From Eonycteris spelaea (taxonomy: Eukaryota; Chordata; Mammalia; Chiroptera; Pteropodidae): a DNA stretch of 64,000 nucleotides. The notes under the pieces are model-generated. The model did no database searches. It was not told where the DNA came from and was given only the letters and a program-made list of their open reading frames with translations. Position numbers and translations under genes: made by a program. The DNA lies in NCBI GenBank assembly GCA_003508835.1, contig PUFA01000092.1, positions 4,464,001-4,528,000 of the forward strand. The letters are read 5' to 3'. Below, in pieces: positions 33,940 to 46,865 of this stretch (position 1 is its first letter; the number at the start of each line of letters is the position of its first letter).

Positions 33940-36395
33940 CCTAAGCTTTCCTTGGTTCTTCTCTATTGTTTAACTGTCTTCTTTTTCAAATACTTTATTT
34001 GGTGATTTGACTTATGTGTTTAATGAAGGACTCACGGAAAGATTTACAACAAATTCTCTGGGAATCTAATCTTGTTAATACAGGCCTTATAGTTTAAGAC
34101 CTATCAATCCTCTTGGCCCAAATATATAGTCCAAAAACAATACTTGGCATGTATTTCAACTATAAAATAGTGAGGTGTTGTTGAAATAAGCACTCTAGGC
34201 TGCTGAGCCGTGAGGCATGCAGACCAGTGGGGATAAGGTATAAGGTAGGACTGGGCAGGGTGGGGACTGGGACGTAACTCAGCCATTGTGCGTGCCTTGG
34301 AATGTAAGACCTTTCAATCTTGGAATGAGAGGGGTCCAGCCAAGGCGGCAGCTTTATCCAAGAGACTTCTCTGGTGAGCAGAAAACCACAGAGCACTCTG
34401 CAGACAGGAACAGTAGTTGTGGTTAGATGGGCGCCGTATTCTAGAGAAATTGGAGGAGCAGGAGGAGCCATCCGAATTGAAGCAGATTCCTGGTCAGCAA
34501 CGGAGAAGCAACTGAGGCAGGGCCCATCTCCAAAGCAGAGGGGCTTGGCAAGAATTCACATGCTGTCCAGCCCCAGACATGTGGCCTGCACTTTAGAACC
34601 GAGTTTCATCCCAGCGTGAAACTAAGGGACTCATCAGAGACCAGAGCACAAAGCCAAGTGGTAGCTTGGGTGTCTGAACAAACTCTGTGAAGCCCCCAGT
34701 CTTGGGCTTTTCTCATTTCTTGGACTGGGCTATCATGTGCCTCTGAAAATCAACATCCTGCAGTTCCTGAAAATGTCTCATTACTTCTTTAAGGAATTTC
34801 CTCTTTTCTGTATTCTTTTCTTTTTTTTCTTTCAGAAATTCATATCTAAGCCTACCTCCTAGTTTGAGCCTCCGATTTTCTTACTGTTTCTTTTCTGTTT
34901 TCCTACTAGAACTCTTTAGGATTTTGTTTTACTTCCTCGTCTGGTTCCCTAAATTTATCTCCTAGCAATCTTACTGACTTTTTCCATTTCAGCTTTCACA
35001 TTTTAACTTCCAAGAGCCCCCATTCTTATTTTATAGACATAATGTATTCTCTTGTCTTTCTCTAAGGAGTTCAATTATAAGATTTTTGAAGGTGTTTGTT
35101 TCTTCTCTTCTCTGTATTATTCCCAAGTCCTTTGAGTCCCTTTTAATTTTTTTTACTTTTTTGTCTCTGTCTTTCATGTTAGATGTTTCCTTCAACATCT
35201 GCCCTTCCTCGGCTGTACTTACTTATTGGTTTAAGAGCAAAGCCCTCAAGAGCTGAGTGAGGGAAGTTCTGTGTGTGACACTGGCCTTTGTTTCCTGGTG
35301 AACCTCACTGTGGGGTTAGGCAGGGACAGTATCTGCACATCTGTTCTCCTGCCCCAACCTGTCTCTCCACAGAGGAGTCCTCCACTTTCCTCCCTGAAGT
35401 GTGTAAGCCTCATTACAGTGTTCAGGGAAGAGAGCTGAGCCTGGGGCTGGGGAGGGGTCTCACCATGTGAACTGTTACCAAATCCTCCCGCTTGCAGCCT
35501 CTGCTCTCCCTCCCCCTCAACCTGGAATTCTTGAGTTGCCTCTTCTTTAACTTCAGACAGTTAATCAAGTCTTTCCAGAAAATGCTAAAATTCATAGTGA
35601 GTAGCTTATTCAGGAGGAAAATTTTTTGAAGCTTGCAAATTAGACCTTAAGAACATTTTTTCATACTGTTCCCTTTTGGGGACAATGTTAAAAGGGACGA
35701 TAAAGCTCTTTAAAAGCTTGGTTGCACAAGAGCTTGGCCATGTGGGCTGGCATTTCCATATCCATGCTCATAAGGGGGTGCATCAGAGAACATGCTGTGG
35801 GAGTGTATTGGTGGCCCAGGGACACCATGTGTGCTCTTGTCTGGGGACAGGGTGTTTGGGGAAATGACCTTCATTAGTAAAATTTGGGTGGGTTAAGGGT
35901 GGGATTTGGGGTCCCTTCCAGATGAAATATCATCTATTTTATTCAACAACAATAAGCTCATCTCATTTTCACTCCCATGGAAAGCTAAGATGAGTCATAT
36001 ACAGATGTCATAAATTCTACCTCAGGAAGTTAAGGTGACATGGCTTAAATACTTTGAAACATAAATAACAGTAACATCTCCCACCTAATGTTTGGGGTGA
36101 CAAATGAATAAACAGTGTTATCTAAGCTCTGCTTTTGCAGTTATTTGAGCTTTTCTTTCAGGCATGAAAAGACAATGGCTATACAAATGTGTCTTTTAAG
36201 GCTTGTTAAGCCTTTAATTTCACATTGGATTTTATAAAATCGGCATTATAGATTTAAGAAATAAGAGTGAGAGAAGTCAGTTGGTGTGGCTGGGGATAAA
36301 TTTGAATATGTAATTATACACATCACTTATGAAGAGCTACTGCAGAAAGCGTGTTGATACGGTGTGCTGGGGATCTATGAGTTTTGTGGCTAATG
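33940..36395. other. No recognised feature; T-rich old-repeat-like stretch at 34700-35560
   Basis: 34700-35240 is pyrimidine-rich with a style suggestive of an old antisense LINE, followed by a GC-richer block to about 35560. I cannot assign a family. No coding gene. Confidence 0.35.
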
Positions 36396-36405
36396 TTTAG
36401 CTTAC

Positions 36406-36440
36406 ACACACACACACATACCAATGGAGAGAGAGAGATA
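36406..36440 (+). repeat. Short (CA)n and (GA)n simple repeats
   Basis: ACACACACACACA at 36405-36417 and GAGAGAGAGA at about 36427-36437. Confidence 0.8.
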
Positions 36441-38285
36441 AGACCTTAGAATCTGTCCTTGCAAATACCTGGGAATGTACGTCAACACTAACTTTGTATG
36501 CAGGGAAATGTCCTTGCAATCAGTCTTATGAGATACTGGGAAATATTTCAGCAAAAAATAACACAATAAGCAGAATATATTATTCCTCTGAAAAACTTGT
36601 GTCCTTCAACAAGCTTAAGTCTTCCCCTCACTCCCCACCCTCCACCTTCCTCATGCCCTCCTCCTCCCGCCACACCCACACACACACCACCACTTTAGAA
36701 TGAGAATTATCTCAATTAAAAAGGCTTTTATCTGCAATTCGTAGAAGACAGGCTCTGCCATGGCTCCCTGATGCCCTTTCAGGTCTCCACACAGATCACA
36801 AAGGCCAGGCCCAGCTGTAGTCTGACTTATCTTGGTGAATGCCCTGTCACCCTCTCAGGTACCCAGCAAGAGAGACAAGTTTGTGATGAGCTATCACAAA
36901 GCTACTTCCTATCCACTGCCCTCTCTATGGGAGGTGGCCACAAGGCAGCTTTGCTTCTCTTTCCCTGGTTCCTGTGAGGCGTGGGACTTTCCCTTGTCCT
37001 CCCCCTTTGGAAGCAGTTGAAGACTCTAAAATTGTTTGGTTGGCGTCTAGAGTTGGCTCCTCGACAACAAAGCATCCCACTGTTCATGTTGCCTATCATC
37101 TGGCCCTTTGGGTTGGGTATAGTCCTGTGGGACAAGGGATACAGGTAGCTGGCACCATGTTAATCTTGCTTATGCTGTCTCTATAAATAATAGATTGCTT
37201 AAGTCTATGTGGGCTTGCTATCTCCTTCGTGGCTGAATTGATAGAAGTGTGGCAAACCAATCCAGTAGTAAATAAGTGGCCACCATGCTGCTACTTAGTG
37301 ACTACTTGACTGTTTGATAGAAAACCTGACCAACAGTAGTTTAAGAAAGGGGGATGCTTACTTTTCTTACATGCCAAGAAATCTGGACACATGCAACTGC
37401 TAAGTAAACAATATGATGTCAGGGCTAATGTCACTGCAAAAATTCTTCATTACTTTATCCTGCAGACATCACATCTACATTCAAGGCAGGACAAAGTAAT
37501 GAAGGCAGGCACCAGCTTCAGGAAAGCAATAGGTTACTCAGAAACAACCAAGCAGACTTTTTTGGTGCATTATCAGCTCTAATAGGTTCATACCACCAGA
37601 GCTTAAACTCTGAACCAGATATTTACCCTAAGCCAGATATCCAGTTTTGAAAGAGAGGAACTAGATTGACATGATTGACCTAAACTAGACCAGACTGGTC
37701 ACAGTATACCTTTGGGCTGGTCTTCTTGCCTCTTTGAACCAGACAGGAATTTCACTGGTGAGACAGAAGGGGAGGATAGCTTGGGTAGGCAAGAATTGTA
37801 TATCTGTCCCAGCTTTCCTGGCTCCTGAAGACCAGACCAGTCAGCAGCTGACTCCACTGTCTCTTCTTACTTGCACATCTGACCAATGAAGAAGTAATTG
37901 GGGGCATTGTGGAGACAATTTCTAGTTCTGAAGAAACAGTAAGACTAGCCTAAAAAAAAAAAATAAACTATTGGAGTTGTCATGATCAAAGACTATAGAT
38001 ATGCCAGCCCCTGACCTCCTTTTCTTTTTTTCATTCTAGAGGTGAAATACCAGACTTAACATCAAATGGTTAGAAGAGAATGACATTAGGTGAACACTGG
38101 AAGCCTGAAGCCACCATGAGCTTACTTCCCTTTGCAGAGTTCCAACCATAACAAGTTTCTTTCAGGTAAGGGTACTCTATCCCCTTGGCAAGTCAATAAA
38201 AGAAAAAGTCAACCTATCTGGTCTGGAGGGGAGAGAGTCTTTCAAATGTTCTCATTGGATGTGAGCCCTCAGGAAGTAAGCTATG
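36441..38285. other. No recognised feature (unassigned sequence)
   Basis: Noncoding, average composition. Small overlapping frames on both strands at 36771-37186 are without domains. Confidence 0.4.
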
Positions 38286-38289
38286 AGAA

Positions 38290-38605
38290 CTTGACCTCCG
38301 CCCTCCTCCCTTCTCTTTCACCTGTCAAATTCCTACACACCCCTCAAGAGGTGGCTTAAAAATAACTTTCTTTATGAAATCTTTCACATATTTCTCAAAG
38401 TTAGTCAAACCATCTGTAACATATAGTCCTTTTAATACCTGTTGTAACACTTACCATTAGCACACTGGGATTATTTATTTATATGACTGTCTCACACTAG
38501 ATTGGAGACATTTCCAGGGGAACGGTTTCATCCCAAACACTTAGCACAAGGTGGGGAGCAAAGCAGTAAGTTCTGAACATAGTTTTATTGAATAAAATCT
38601 ACTTA
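38290..38605 (+). repeat. L2 LINE 3' end, plus strand
   Basis: The order of landmarks matches the L2 3' end: TTCCTACACACCCCTCAAG, a TGTAACACTTACCATTAGC block at 38443, TATGACTGTCTCACACTAGATTGG at 38480, AGCACAAGGTGGGGAGC and the terminal TTTTATTGAATAAA. L2 is an ancient, extinct LINE. Confidence 0.75.
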
Positions 38606-38639
38606 AATTCTGAATAATTAACAGCATTGTTCAAGGGTC

Positions 38640-39180
38640 ATCTGTACTCTGTTGGTGAAACTGTTGAGAAACAAGCAGTTTCATGAATTTCTGGGGGTGT
38701 GCAAATAATACGGTTCTTAGAGGGAACCATGTAGCAATATCTATGCAAGATTCCAAATACTTTCACCTTATAACCCATTCTCCTGCTTCTGAAAATTTAT
38801 CCTGCAGAAATCTGCACAGTTACAAAATGATATGCATAAGTCATGTATTGCAATATTGCTATAGAGCTGGAAAGGAATGGGAATACCGTCTCTGTTACAC
38901 TCTGGGATGATACCCATGACAGATGGTTCAGAAGAAAAGCAAAGTTCAGCACAGTGAACACAATGTGATGCCGTTTGTTTCATAAAGGGGAGGAGAATAC
39001 AAATTTGGTTTATACTTTATACAATTTGTAATTGTATAAAGTATTGGAAGTGCATACTGCAAGGGGAGGAGACAGATGGGAGGACAGGGAAGATAGAGTG
39101 GAAGCAAGCTTCTCATTGTCAACGATTTTTATTTTTAAAACCTGGGAATTATTAGTTATTTTTTTAAATATTAAAATTTT
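38640..39180 (+). repeat. Old LINE-1 (L1M-type) 3' end, plus strand
   Basis: CTGTTGGTGAAACTG at 38650, TTCTGAAAATTTATCCTGC at 38788, GTATTGCAATATTGCTATAG at 38845, AATGTGATGCCGTTTG at 38962 and a final AT-rich tail (to 39180) follow the order of an old L1 3' end. Strongly diverged, no frame. Confidence 0.65.
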
Positions 39181-39184
39181 AAAA

Positions 39185-40220
39185 CCTTGTATGCACATAG
39201 TTTTCAGAGCAGATTGCATGTCTTTGCATCTCTGTCTCACCTCTTACAACATCTGTGACTTTGGGCAGTTTCCTAACTTCTCTGAAGAAGAATTTGACGA
39301 GATAATAATGCAAGGAAAGTAAGCCTGAAACTAAGCCTAAAGAATAATGTCTGTGTTAGTTTGAGCTGTTATTAATACTGCATCTACTAATAATAATTTT
39401 AAAGAACACTTGGGAACTCTTTCGTGATGAAATTTTCAGAATCGTTCCAATATTCTGTTTCTGTATAAACTGTTTCTGTTTTCAAAAACAGAAAAATGAA
39501 TACCAAAAGAAATAAAGTGATTATTCCGAGATAGCACTGACTCCGGTCCACATACAAATGCAGGAGTTGGCAGTTGGGCATTACCAGATCATTCCATGTC
39601 ACACATATGGGAACACTAGATGACAAGTGCACTGATTTCCATGCCTTTTTAGCTGATCAAAAAAAAAAGAATACAATAAATCTGACTTGGAGGTATTATG
39701 AATGCATACACTGTTTCAAGATATGCAAGACAGTTATAAAACACAGCCCCTGAAAGTAACTGCCACAATTCTTGATAAATTCAATAGATGAAACCCTTCC
39801 TACTAATTTTCTAAGGCTCAATAAATGGAGGTCACCATCAGGCTGGGAGTTTCTAGAGAGAAACTTTAAATAAATACAGGCAATTGGTTCCACTGTAGTG
39901 TTTGCATTTAGGGTCTTGAACATGCCCACCCCATGATTGTTTATTTTTTAAAATAAAAAATTCTTGATGCAGAAATGATATTGTTAGTAAGACATTGTCA
40001 GTAGATTTGCCAACCCCTTTGGATAGCTTAGTTTGCTTTTTTCTGTGGAAAATGAATATGTTCATGACATTTTGATATTTGGATTATTGGATAATGGCAA
40101 TTCAAAACAGCACAAAGAAACAGCTTAGGCATTTTTCTTTCTAATCGAAAAAATGAAGCCTAGCACATTGTGAAGAAATTGTGCCCCCTGCTGGTTTAAT
40201 TTGATATTAACATCATCATC
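39185..40220. other. No recognised feature (unassigned sequence)
   Basis: AT-rich noncoding DNA; nothing assigned. Confidence 0.4.
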
Positions 40221-40222
40221 TT

Positions 40223-40276
40223 AAAAAAAAACAAAAACAAAAACAAAAAACCCACAACAAACAAAAAAAAAAAACC
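40223..40276 (+). repeat. A-rich simple repeat with AAAAAC units
   Basis: A-runs broken by single C residues over about 54 nt. Could be the remnant tail of a lost retroelement. Confidence 0.8.
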
Positions 40277-40914
40277 ACTCTGTTTCCAGGCTGCAGGTTA
40301 GTACTGTCCTTCAAGATCAGTAATTTAAATGTCCTCTCAGATGCTTAGGCAGTTAGAAACTCTTTGCTTGATATCGACCTTGGGGAAAAGGAAGCAAGGG
40401 AGGAATGTTTCTTTTTGTGAGTCTTCTGAAGATATTTGTTTTAAGAACCATCTCGACGTGTACCTTCGTCTACTCTGAATTTAGGAAAAGCATGCAAGAT
40501 GAAAAGCTTGGAGAGACAGCTGAGTAATGGTGAGCACAAGTCCCTTGTGATTGCTTTTGACTCTACTAGGACTCTAATACAAATGCTCCTTGAGATTGAG
40601 TTTCATCAATCTGAGAATATTATCGCTGATGAATAGCAATCATGGTCATACATTCCAGGTGCTCAGAGGTCTTTTTGTTTACTGACTCAGATTCTAAAAG
40701 CACCTTCTGAAAGGTTTCCAGCCCTGGACAAAATTGCTAACTAAGAATACAGCAATAGTAATCTGGTCCCCTTGTTCTGGAGCCCTCTTTTTTTGTTATG
40801 ATGCCTCGCAATCTGCTTTTAATCTATTTCTTTTTCTGGTCTGGAGCTGATTTCCCACAAGCTGCCAAGCAACCTTTCCAGAAGTGTTCACTGACAAAGC
40901 TATGATCTCTTCTC

Positions 40915-41241
40915 TGCTACAGACAGAATGTTCATGTCCCTGCCAAATTTTTATCTTTAAGCCTAACCTCAATATAATGGTATTTGAGAGTGAGGACTTT
41001 AGGAGGTAATTAGGTTTAGATGAGATCATGAGAGTGAACCACCTATGATGGGATTAATGCCCTTAAAGGGGATGTGGAGAACAGAGCTTTCTCCTTCACG
41101 GGAGAACAGAAAGAAGGTGGCCCCCTGCAAATCACGAAGAGGGCACTCACCAATAATCTCACCTGATCTCTGACTTCCAGCCTCCAGAACTATGAAGATA
41201 AATGTCTGTGGTATTTTGTCTTGGCAGCATGAGCTAAGGCA
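40915..41241 (+). mobile_element. MLT1-like solo LTR (ERVL-MaLR), plus strand
   Basis: A 327-bp LTR starting TGCTACAGACAGAATG and ending CTAAGGCA. Internal landmarks are GGAGGTAATTAGGTTTAG at 41001, TGATGGGATTAATGCCCTTA at 41047, CACGAAGAGGGCACTCACC at 41133 and CAGCCTCCAGAACTATG at 41179. The five bases on each side (TTCTC and TTTTC) match at 4 of 5, consistent with a 5-bp TSD. No internal retroviral sequence is attached, so it is a solo LTR left by recombination. Confidence 0.88.
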
Positions 41242-41249
41242 TTTTCTTA

Positions 41250-42255
41250 AAAAGATGTTTATATCTTTAGGAGAAATTCCTGAACATAGGAACGACTTTA
41301 ATGGTATTTGGCTTTGGAGAAGATAATGGAAGTGGTGTTTTAAGGTAGAGGTCCACTTCTCATGCCTCTCCTAGCCAAGGCCACAGGCTGTATAACTGCT
41401 TTTCTGCCAATTATGACTAGAATAACCTCTTCCAGTCTAAAGGATATAAAACTTTGTTCTAGATTTAAGTAACAGGTAGGTAGTAAAAAATCCTTTTCAT
41501 TCCCCATCCCCTGCAGGAGTTTCAGTTAAATCTGAATTTCAGATAAACAATAACTGATTTAATATTTGTATTTGTTGTTTCTGTGAAATTCAGACTTAAT
41601 TGGGGTCTTATGTTTTATCTGGAGACCCTATTCTGATTTAACTCTGTTTTCCATTTTCTGTTTCTGTTAGAGTGACTACTGAGCAAGGTCTGGGAGTGCA
41701 TCCTGAGGTTCATCTCACTATCTTGAGCCTTCTGTGCTGCGGCTCTCTCGGGTGCTCCCTTTAACCACCTCCAGGGACATCACACCCACTGTGCGAGGAG
41801 CCATCTGGGCCACAGGGAAGGAACAGTCCTGAGCCTGAAGAAGAACGCTCACAGACTACAACTTCAGGGGCATTTTCCAGGTGCTCGGCAAGGTGCCTGC
41901 TGAGTTCAAAAATGGCTAAATCTAGTTCCATTTCCATCAAGCCCTTTGCACAAGAAAGTCACCCTGTTCCCAAAAGCAGAAATGGGGTTTCCCTTGTTTG
42001 GGTTAAAAGTACAATAGAAGAGTATGACTCTAGAACAACCTAAGCTGACACTTAAGGTCTAAACTTGGGCTGCACTTTATCAATAATGACTAACTGATAG
42101 ATGTCATCTCTTGCTGAAGAGAAATCCAAGCCCTTCCCACCAACACCAAATGATTTGTCAAGGAGTATTCATTTACACAGCAAGCTCAGAAGCTAGAATC
42201 CAGAGGTGACGCCCAGATTACACCCTGAGTTCCTTGAAGAACAGCTTCTTTAATA
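41250..42255. other. No recognised feature (unassigned sequence)
   Basis: Noncoding; nothing assigned. Confidence 0.4.
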
Positions 42256-42263
42256 TAGGTTGT

Positions 42264-42291
42264 TGAATGAATGAATGAATGAATGAATGAA
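42264..42291 (+). repeat. (TGAA)n microsatellite, seven units
   Basis: Tandem TGAA units just after AATATAGGTTGT; they resemble the GAATGAATGAATG end of an L2/MIR element, from which they may have expanded. Confidence 0.85.
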
Positions 42292-42764
42292 ACTGTATGT
42301 CTATCACAACCAACTCCACACCAATGATGATCTGTCATGGAGCACACACATTGGCTTTAGTGCGGTCAAAGCAAGGCCGGTAGAGACTTAATTGACAGAA
42401 CTCTGATATTAGGGGCCGCTTCTATAAGTAACTAAGAGGTGATTGGGGTCAAGGGTGTATGGAGACAAGGGTGGACTTTAGTCTCTATCATTATCTCTCA
42501 AGCCACCCTTAGAGCACATAATATAAGCAAAAGCAATCATCTTGCTTTGCATTTTCAAGACAAATCCTGTAGAAGTTGTCCCCTTTAACCAGATTGTTTC
42601 TTGAAGTCTTGCCACACAAATATGCTGGACCTCCACTCCCTAGTACCCAACTTAATCCTAACCTGTCATCTCAAGGAGGAGGGTGGTAGGTATTTGCACA
42701 GGAAATTGAGACATCAACTACTCATCCTTTTTAGAATAACTCATAAGGTAGGATATAATAATTA

Positions 42765-42821
42765 CTGAGCATCTAATATGTGTCAGGTACTATCTCTTGC
42801 TACCTCATGTGATCTTCATGG
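42765..42821 (-). repeat. MIR-type relic, left half, split by LTR
   Basis: GAGCATCTAATATGTGTCAGG and CTCATGTGATCTTCATGG resemble the antisense MIR/MIR3 pattern ('...actgtgctaggtac...ctcacaacaacc'); continued at 43198. Confidence 0.55.
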
Positions 42822-43197
42822 TGTATTAGTCAGCATAGGCTGCTACAATAAAAATACCATTGACTGGGTGGCTTAAACACAGACATTTATTTCTCACAGT
42901 TCTGAAGGCTGGAAGTCAGAGATCAAGATACCAGAGTAGCTGGGTTCTTGGTGAGGGCCCTCTTCCTGGCTTATAGATGGCCACCTTCTTCCTATACCCT
43001 CAGACAGAAAAGAAAGAGCTCTATTACATTCATTTCTTCTAAGGGCACTAATCTCATCATGGGTGCTCCACTCTCATGATCTCCTCTAATAAACCTAATT
43101 ACCTTCCAAAGGCCCCATCTCTAAGTACCATCATATTGGAGGTTAGGACTTCATAATATGTTTTTTGGGAGAACACAAACATTCAATTCATAGTACA
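42822..43197 (-). mobile_element. MLT1-like solo LTR (ERVL-MaLR), minus strand
   Basis: A 376-bp LTR read antisense: TGTATTAGTCAGCATAGG, GACTGGGTGGCTTAAACAC, CACAGTTCTGAAGGCTGG at 42896, GGGCACTAATCTCATCATGG at 43042, CTTCCAAAGGCCCCATCTC at 43103, ending CATAGTACA. Opposite orientation to the LTR at 40915. Flanking 5-mers do not match clearly, so no TSD is claimed. It interrupts an older MIR-type relic. Confidence 0.87.
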
Positions 43198-43340
43198 CAG
43201 TAACATAGTGAGGTTGTCGTTATTGTCCATATTTTTCTAGATACAGAAAGGGCAGGTTAAAGAAGTGAAATAACTTGGCCAAGGTTATATAGAGAGTGCC
43301 AGGATGCAAAAACACATCTGCCTTATTTATCTCTTTCCAA
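43198..43340 (-). repeat. MIR-type relic, right half
   Basis: TAGTGAGGTTGTCGTTATTG, CAGAAAGGGCAGGTTAAAG, AACTTGGCCAAGGTTATATAG and GTGCCAGGATGCAAAAAC match the antisense MIR core, continuing the piece left of the LTR. Confidence 0.68.
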
Positions 43341-43584
43341 CATATGGCACTTGTACTTGAGTGTCTGAGGAGGCCATTTGCATGTCTAGAAACGGTACCA
43401 AATAATTAAGAAATGTGTACTAGAAATTAAAAAGCAAGCCTCAAGGGGAAATATGGAAGGAACAAACAAGCAGTGATAAGCAGATAAATGTCTCTGTCCC
43501 TTCCTCTGCTGGAACTCCGAGCTCTGCAGCCTAGGGCTTATCAGCTCATCCCTCTAGACCTAAGGTTCTATAGATAACAAAGCA

Positions 43585-43735
43585 TAGGGTCATGGTTCTG
43601 AAACTCTTTCTTAGTTTTCAAAATGCATACATTTCAGGTTTCACCTCCTGAGTGTTTAGATCTAGTAGATCTGGAGAAGGTCTCTGGTATCTACGTTTTT
43701 AGCAAGCATGGCAAATTTGAAACTCAAGGAATTCG
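43585..43735 (+). repeat. Possible MER5-type (hAT-Charlie) relic
   Basis: TGGTTCTGAAACTCTTTC, AAAATGCATACATTTCAGG, GTATCTACGTTTTTAGCAAGC and a terminal TTTGAAACTC follow the order of a MER5-type MITE. Diverged. Confidence 0.4.
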
Positions 43736-43739
43736 ATGT

Positions 43740-45300
43740 TCTCTAATGATTATTACTCTTCTAAATTTTGTAAATCAACTGCTTAGACTACTTTCTCAGG
43801 AGAATTTTTTAGTAAATTTTTTATTATTTTATATAATTATGTTAGAAAAGGAAAAGTTAAGGCACTTTGTGATTGAGCTAGTGCACTTCTAGATAGCAAT
43901 ATTGATATGTGGAAGTTCTGATGGTGTTTTCTACATTATTCACTGGCATTTGGCAACTTGTAGCACAGCCTCAATGAAGATGTAAACCCCATAAATCCAA
44001 TAATTACACTTGATATTAGATTATAAAAGGTTATGTGGGGTAGAAACTGTAAAACCTTCCAAGGAATAGTTAATCTTCTGAAAAGAATGATTTTTAAACC
44101 AAAATATCATAATATTTTTTTAACCAGATTTTCCTTCAGTTATTTAGCTCCTGTATTCCTTCCTTGAACATGCATTTTTTAAAGAGCTTACCATGTTCAG
44201 GCTATGCTAGTAGCTGTGACTAGGATGGATGAGTTACTTGGTTTCATTGACCTTAGTATGAATCATATCTAGTCAAATCCTGTTAAGAAAGAATAAAACA
44301 AGTCAATAAGTAAAAATGAAACATTTTACAGATGTTCCCACTATGAAAAGGATCACTATACACACTAGTGTTTATATTAAGGGACTCATGAGTAGGAATA
44401 GTCTCAGCAGGACACTCTTTGAATACCATCAGTTATGAGAAGTCCGAAATGCTTTGAAAGGAAGCAAAAAGGCTGTGATATACCTTCAACTTCCAAGTAA
44501 CTCCTTAACTCCATACTGCTGAATCACACAGTCATCTGGTTAGGCTTAATATTAGAATCAAAAAAGGATACTTTCAAGTCCTCAGACTAAATATTCCCTC
44601 ATTTCCCTCTTATCACCTTCTGTTTTTCCTATTTAATCCTTGGGTCACTCAATTCCATCCCTCCTTGGCTATTTGCATCATTCATACTCTTAGGTAATTA
44701 CTATTTTCGTCTTTAGTCATCACCCACAGTATATATATGTTTTATTTTCTTTATCTTATCTTAGTGTAAGAAACTCATCTAAATACACCTATGCACTTCT
44801 CTTTGAAGATGGCATCAAAACATTTGTAATTTGTCGCTCTTGCAGAACCTAGAAAAATGATTTTTCCATCTTATTTTTATTATTTTACTTACAAAACCTC
44901 TGCTTATATTGCTGACGTGTCACCTGCTCAACTATCTAAGATTAAATTTAATCGTTGGGCAGGTGAGTGGTTGATACATGATTAACAGGCAATTCTTCAG
45001 GAAACTCAGTGTTGTGTAAGGATGCCTGATTCGTATCTGCTGCAACTGCAACGTGTAATAATGGATCAGCAACAGAGTCGCGATGGTGACAACTCAGCTG
45101 TGGTGACAGGTTCTCTCACTCAACAGGGAAGCGATGACCTGGGGAAACAAATAACTCTCAAAATCATTCCAGAAATTCCAAGGAGTGATGTGATTTTTCT
45201 TCACATGCCTGCAGTGAAGAGATTATGTTGTTTAATAATGGTTTTCTTCAAGTTTACCCCATGGTTTTTAATGTTTCCTTATAAGTCTCTTCACTAGATT
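43740..45300. other. No recognised feature (unassigned sequence)
   Basis: AT-rich; a 91-codon plus-strand frame at 45022-45297 has no recognisable domain. Confidence 0.4.
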
Positions 45301-45304
45301 CGGT

Positions 45305-45420
45305 TCAATTCCTGTTCAACAAGAATTTCTTAAGCTCCTTTTGGATGCTAGACGCTGTGCTAGGAGCTGGGAATATGGACATAAATATTATTAAAGGGAC
45401 ACAAGACATTAGTCTCTTCT
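45305..45420 (+). repeat. Ancient interspersed repeat (L1M-type 3' region?), copy 4
   Basis: TTCAACAAGAATTTCTTAAGC then GACGCTGTGCTAGGAGCTGGG, the same landmark as at 18612 and 28257. Confidence 0.55.
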
Positions 45421-45474
45421 GTTATATCATTCTAATCATTTAATCAGATTCATCTATTTTTAAATATTTGGTAA

Positions 45475-45715
45475 TGAGTCAGAGCACAAGAGTATGGGGC
45501 TAAAAGCATGGGTTCTGGTCAGAAAAAGTTGAATATGAGACTCAAGCTCATCACCTCCACCACTGTGTTTATGGATGTGCATTTACTACTGAGCCTTCAT
45601 TTCCCCATTTGTAAAATAGAGTTTACATTAGTACCTTCTTCCCAGGGTAAGTGTGAGAACTAAATAAGTAGTGCTTATAAAAGTATTTTTGAACAACTTC
45701 TCAAAAAATGAAAGC
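45475..45715 (+). repeat. MIR SINE relic, plus strand, nearly complete
   Basis: Head AAAGCATGGGTTCTGGTC at 45502, core GAGCCTTCATTTCCCCATTTG at 45590, TGTGAGAACTAAATAAG at 45653 and end GCTGTTATTAATTA. It spans most of the MIR length. Confidence 0.82.
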
Positions 45716-46434
45716 TGTTATTAATTAATATATTTTTCCCAGACATATATAAATAGACTTAACTGGTTATCTGCCAGAAGATGAGGGTTCTATGAGTAAT
45801 CAGCTGGACTAAACTTAAGAAAAGATTTTAACAATGGTTGAAAATGATATGTGAATGAATTCATAACAACCTGTTGTTGAGTAGTAAACGAGGATAATGT
45901 TAAAGTTAAGATTTTTCCTGGCAAATGGAATAAAGAGAATAAGAACCAGTAATCTAGAGTTCTCTCTCTAGCCTGACTTTTCTTCAAATTTATTCTGGAG
46001 AAAGCAAGGTGTAAGAGAGGCTGTGAAGCAATGGTTCTCTGGTTAAATATCTTTTTTAAAGGCTACCCAAAGCAATTTATAGATTCAATGCAATCCCTAT
46101 CAAAATATCAATGGCATTTTTCACAGAACTAGACCAAATAATCGAAAAATTTATATAGGACAACAAAAGGTTCCAAATAGCCAAGGCAATTTTGAGAAAG
46201 AACAAAGTAGGAGGTATCACACTACCTGATATCAAACTATTCTAGGCTATAGTAATCAAAACAGCATATTACTGGCACAAAACAGACACATAAATCAATG
46301 AAACAGAATAGAGAGCCCAGAAATAAACACACCTATATGGTCATTTGATCTATGATGAAGAAGGCAAACATATACCAGGGGATAAAAATAGTTTATTTAA
46401 TAAGTGATGTTGGGAAAACTGGACAGATACAAGC

Positions 46435-46436
46435 AA

Positions 46437-46483
<47 letters not shown>
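46435..46483 (+). repeat. (TAAA)n microsatellite
   Basis: About 12 tandem TAAA units inside the L1 copy, replacing a short A-rich part of ORF2. Confidence 0.95.
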
Positions 46484-46817
46484 CTGAACCACCTTCTTAC
46501 ACCATATACAAGAAGGAATTCTAAATGAATTAAACTTAAATGTAAGACTCTAAACAATAAAACTCCTAGAAGAAAACATAGGCAGTAAACTCTTTGACAC
46601 TGCTCCCAGTAATATTTTTTTCTGATATATCTCCTTGGGCAAGGGAAACAAAAGAAAAATTAAACAAATGGGACTACATCAAACTAAAAAGTTTTGCACA
46701 GTGAAGAAAATAATCAATAAAATGAAAATAAAGCTTAATAAATGGGAGAAGATATTTGTCTATGATATATCTGACAAGGTATTAATATCCAAAATTTGTA
46801 AAGAACTCATACAACTC

Positions 46818-46818
<1 letters not shown>

Positions 46819-46864
<46 letters not shown>
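46819..46864 (+). repeat. (AC)23 microsatellite
   Basis: 46 nt of perfect AC dinucleotides after ACAACTCAAC in L1 ORF2. Confidence 0.97.
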
Positions 46865-46865
<1 letters not shown>

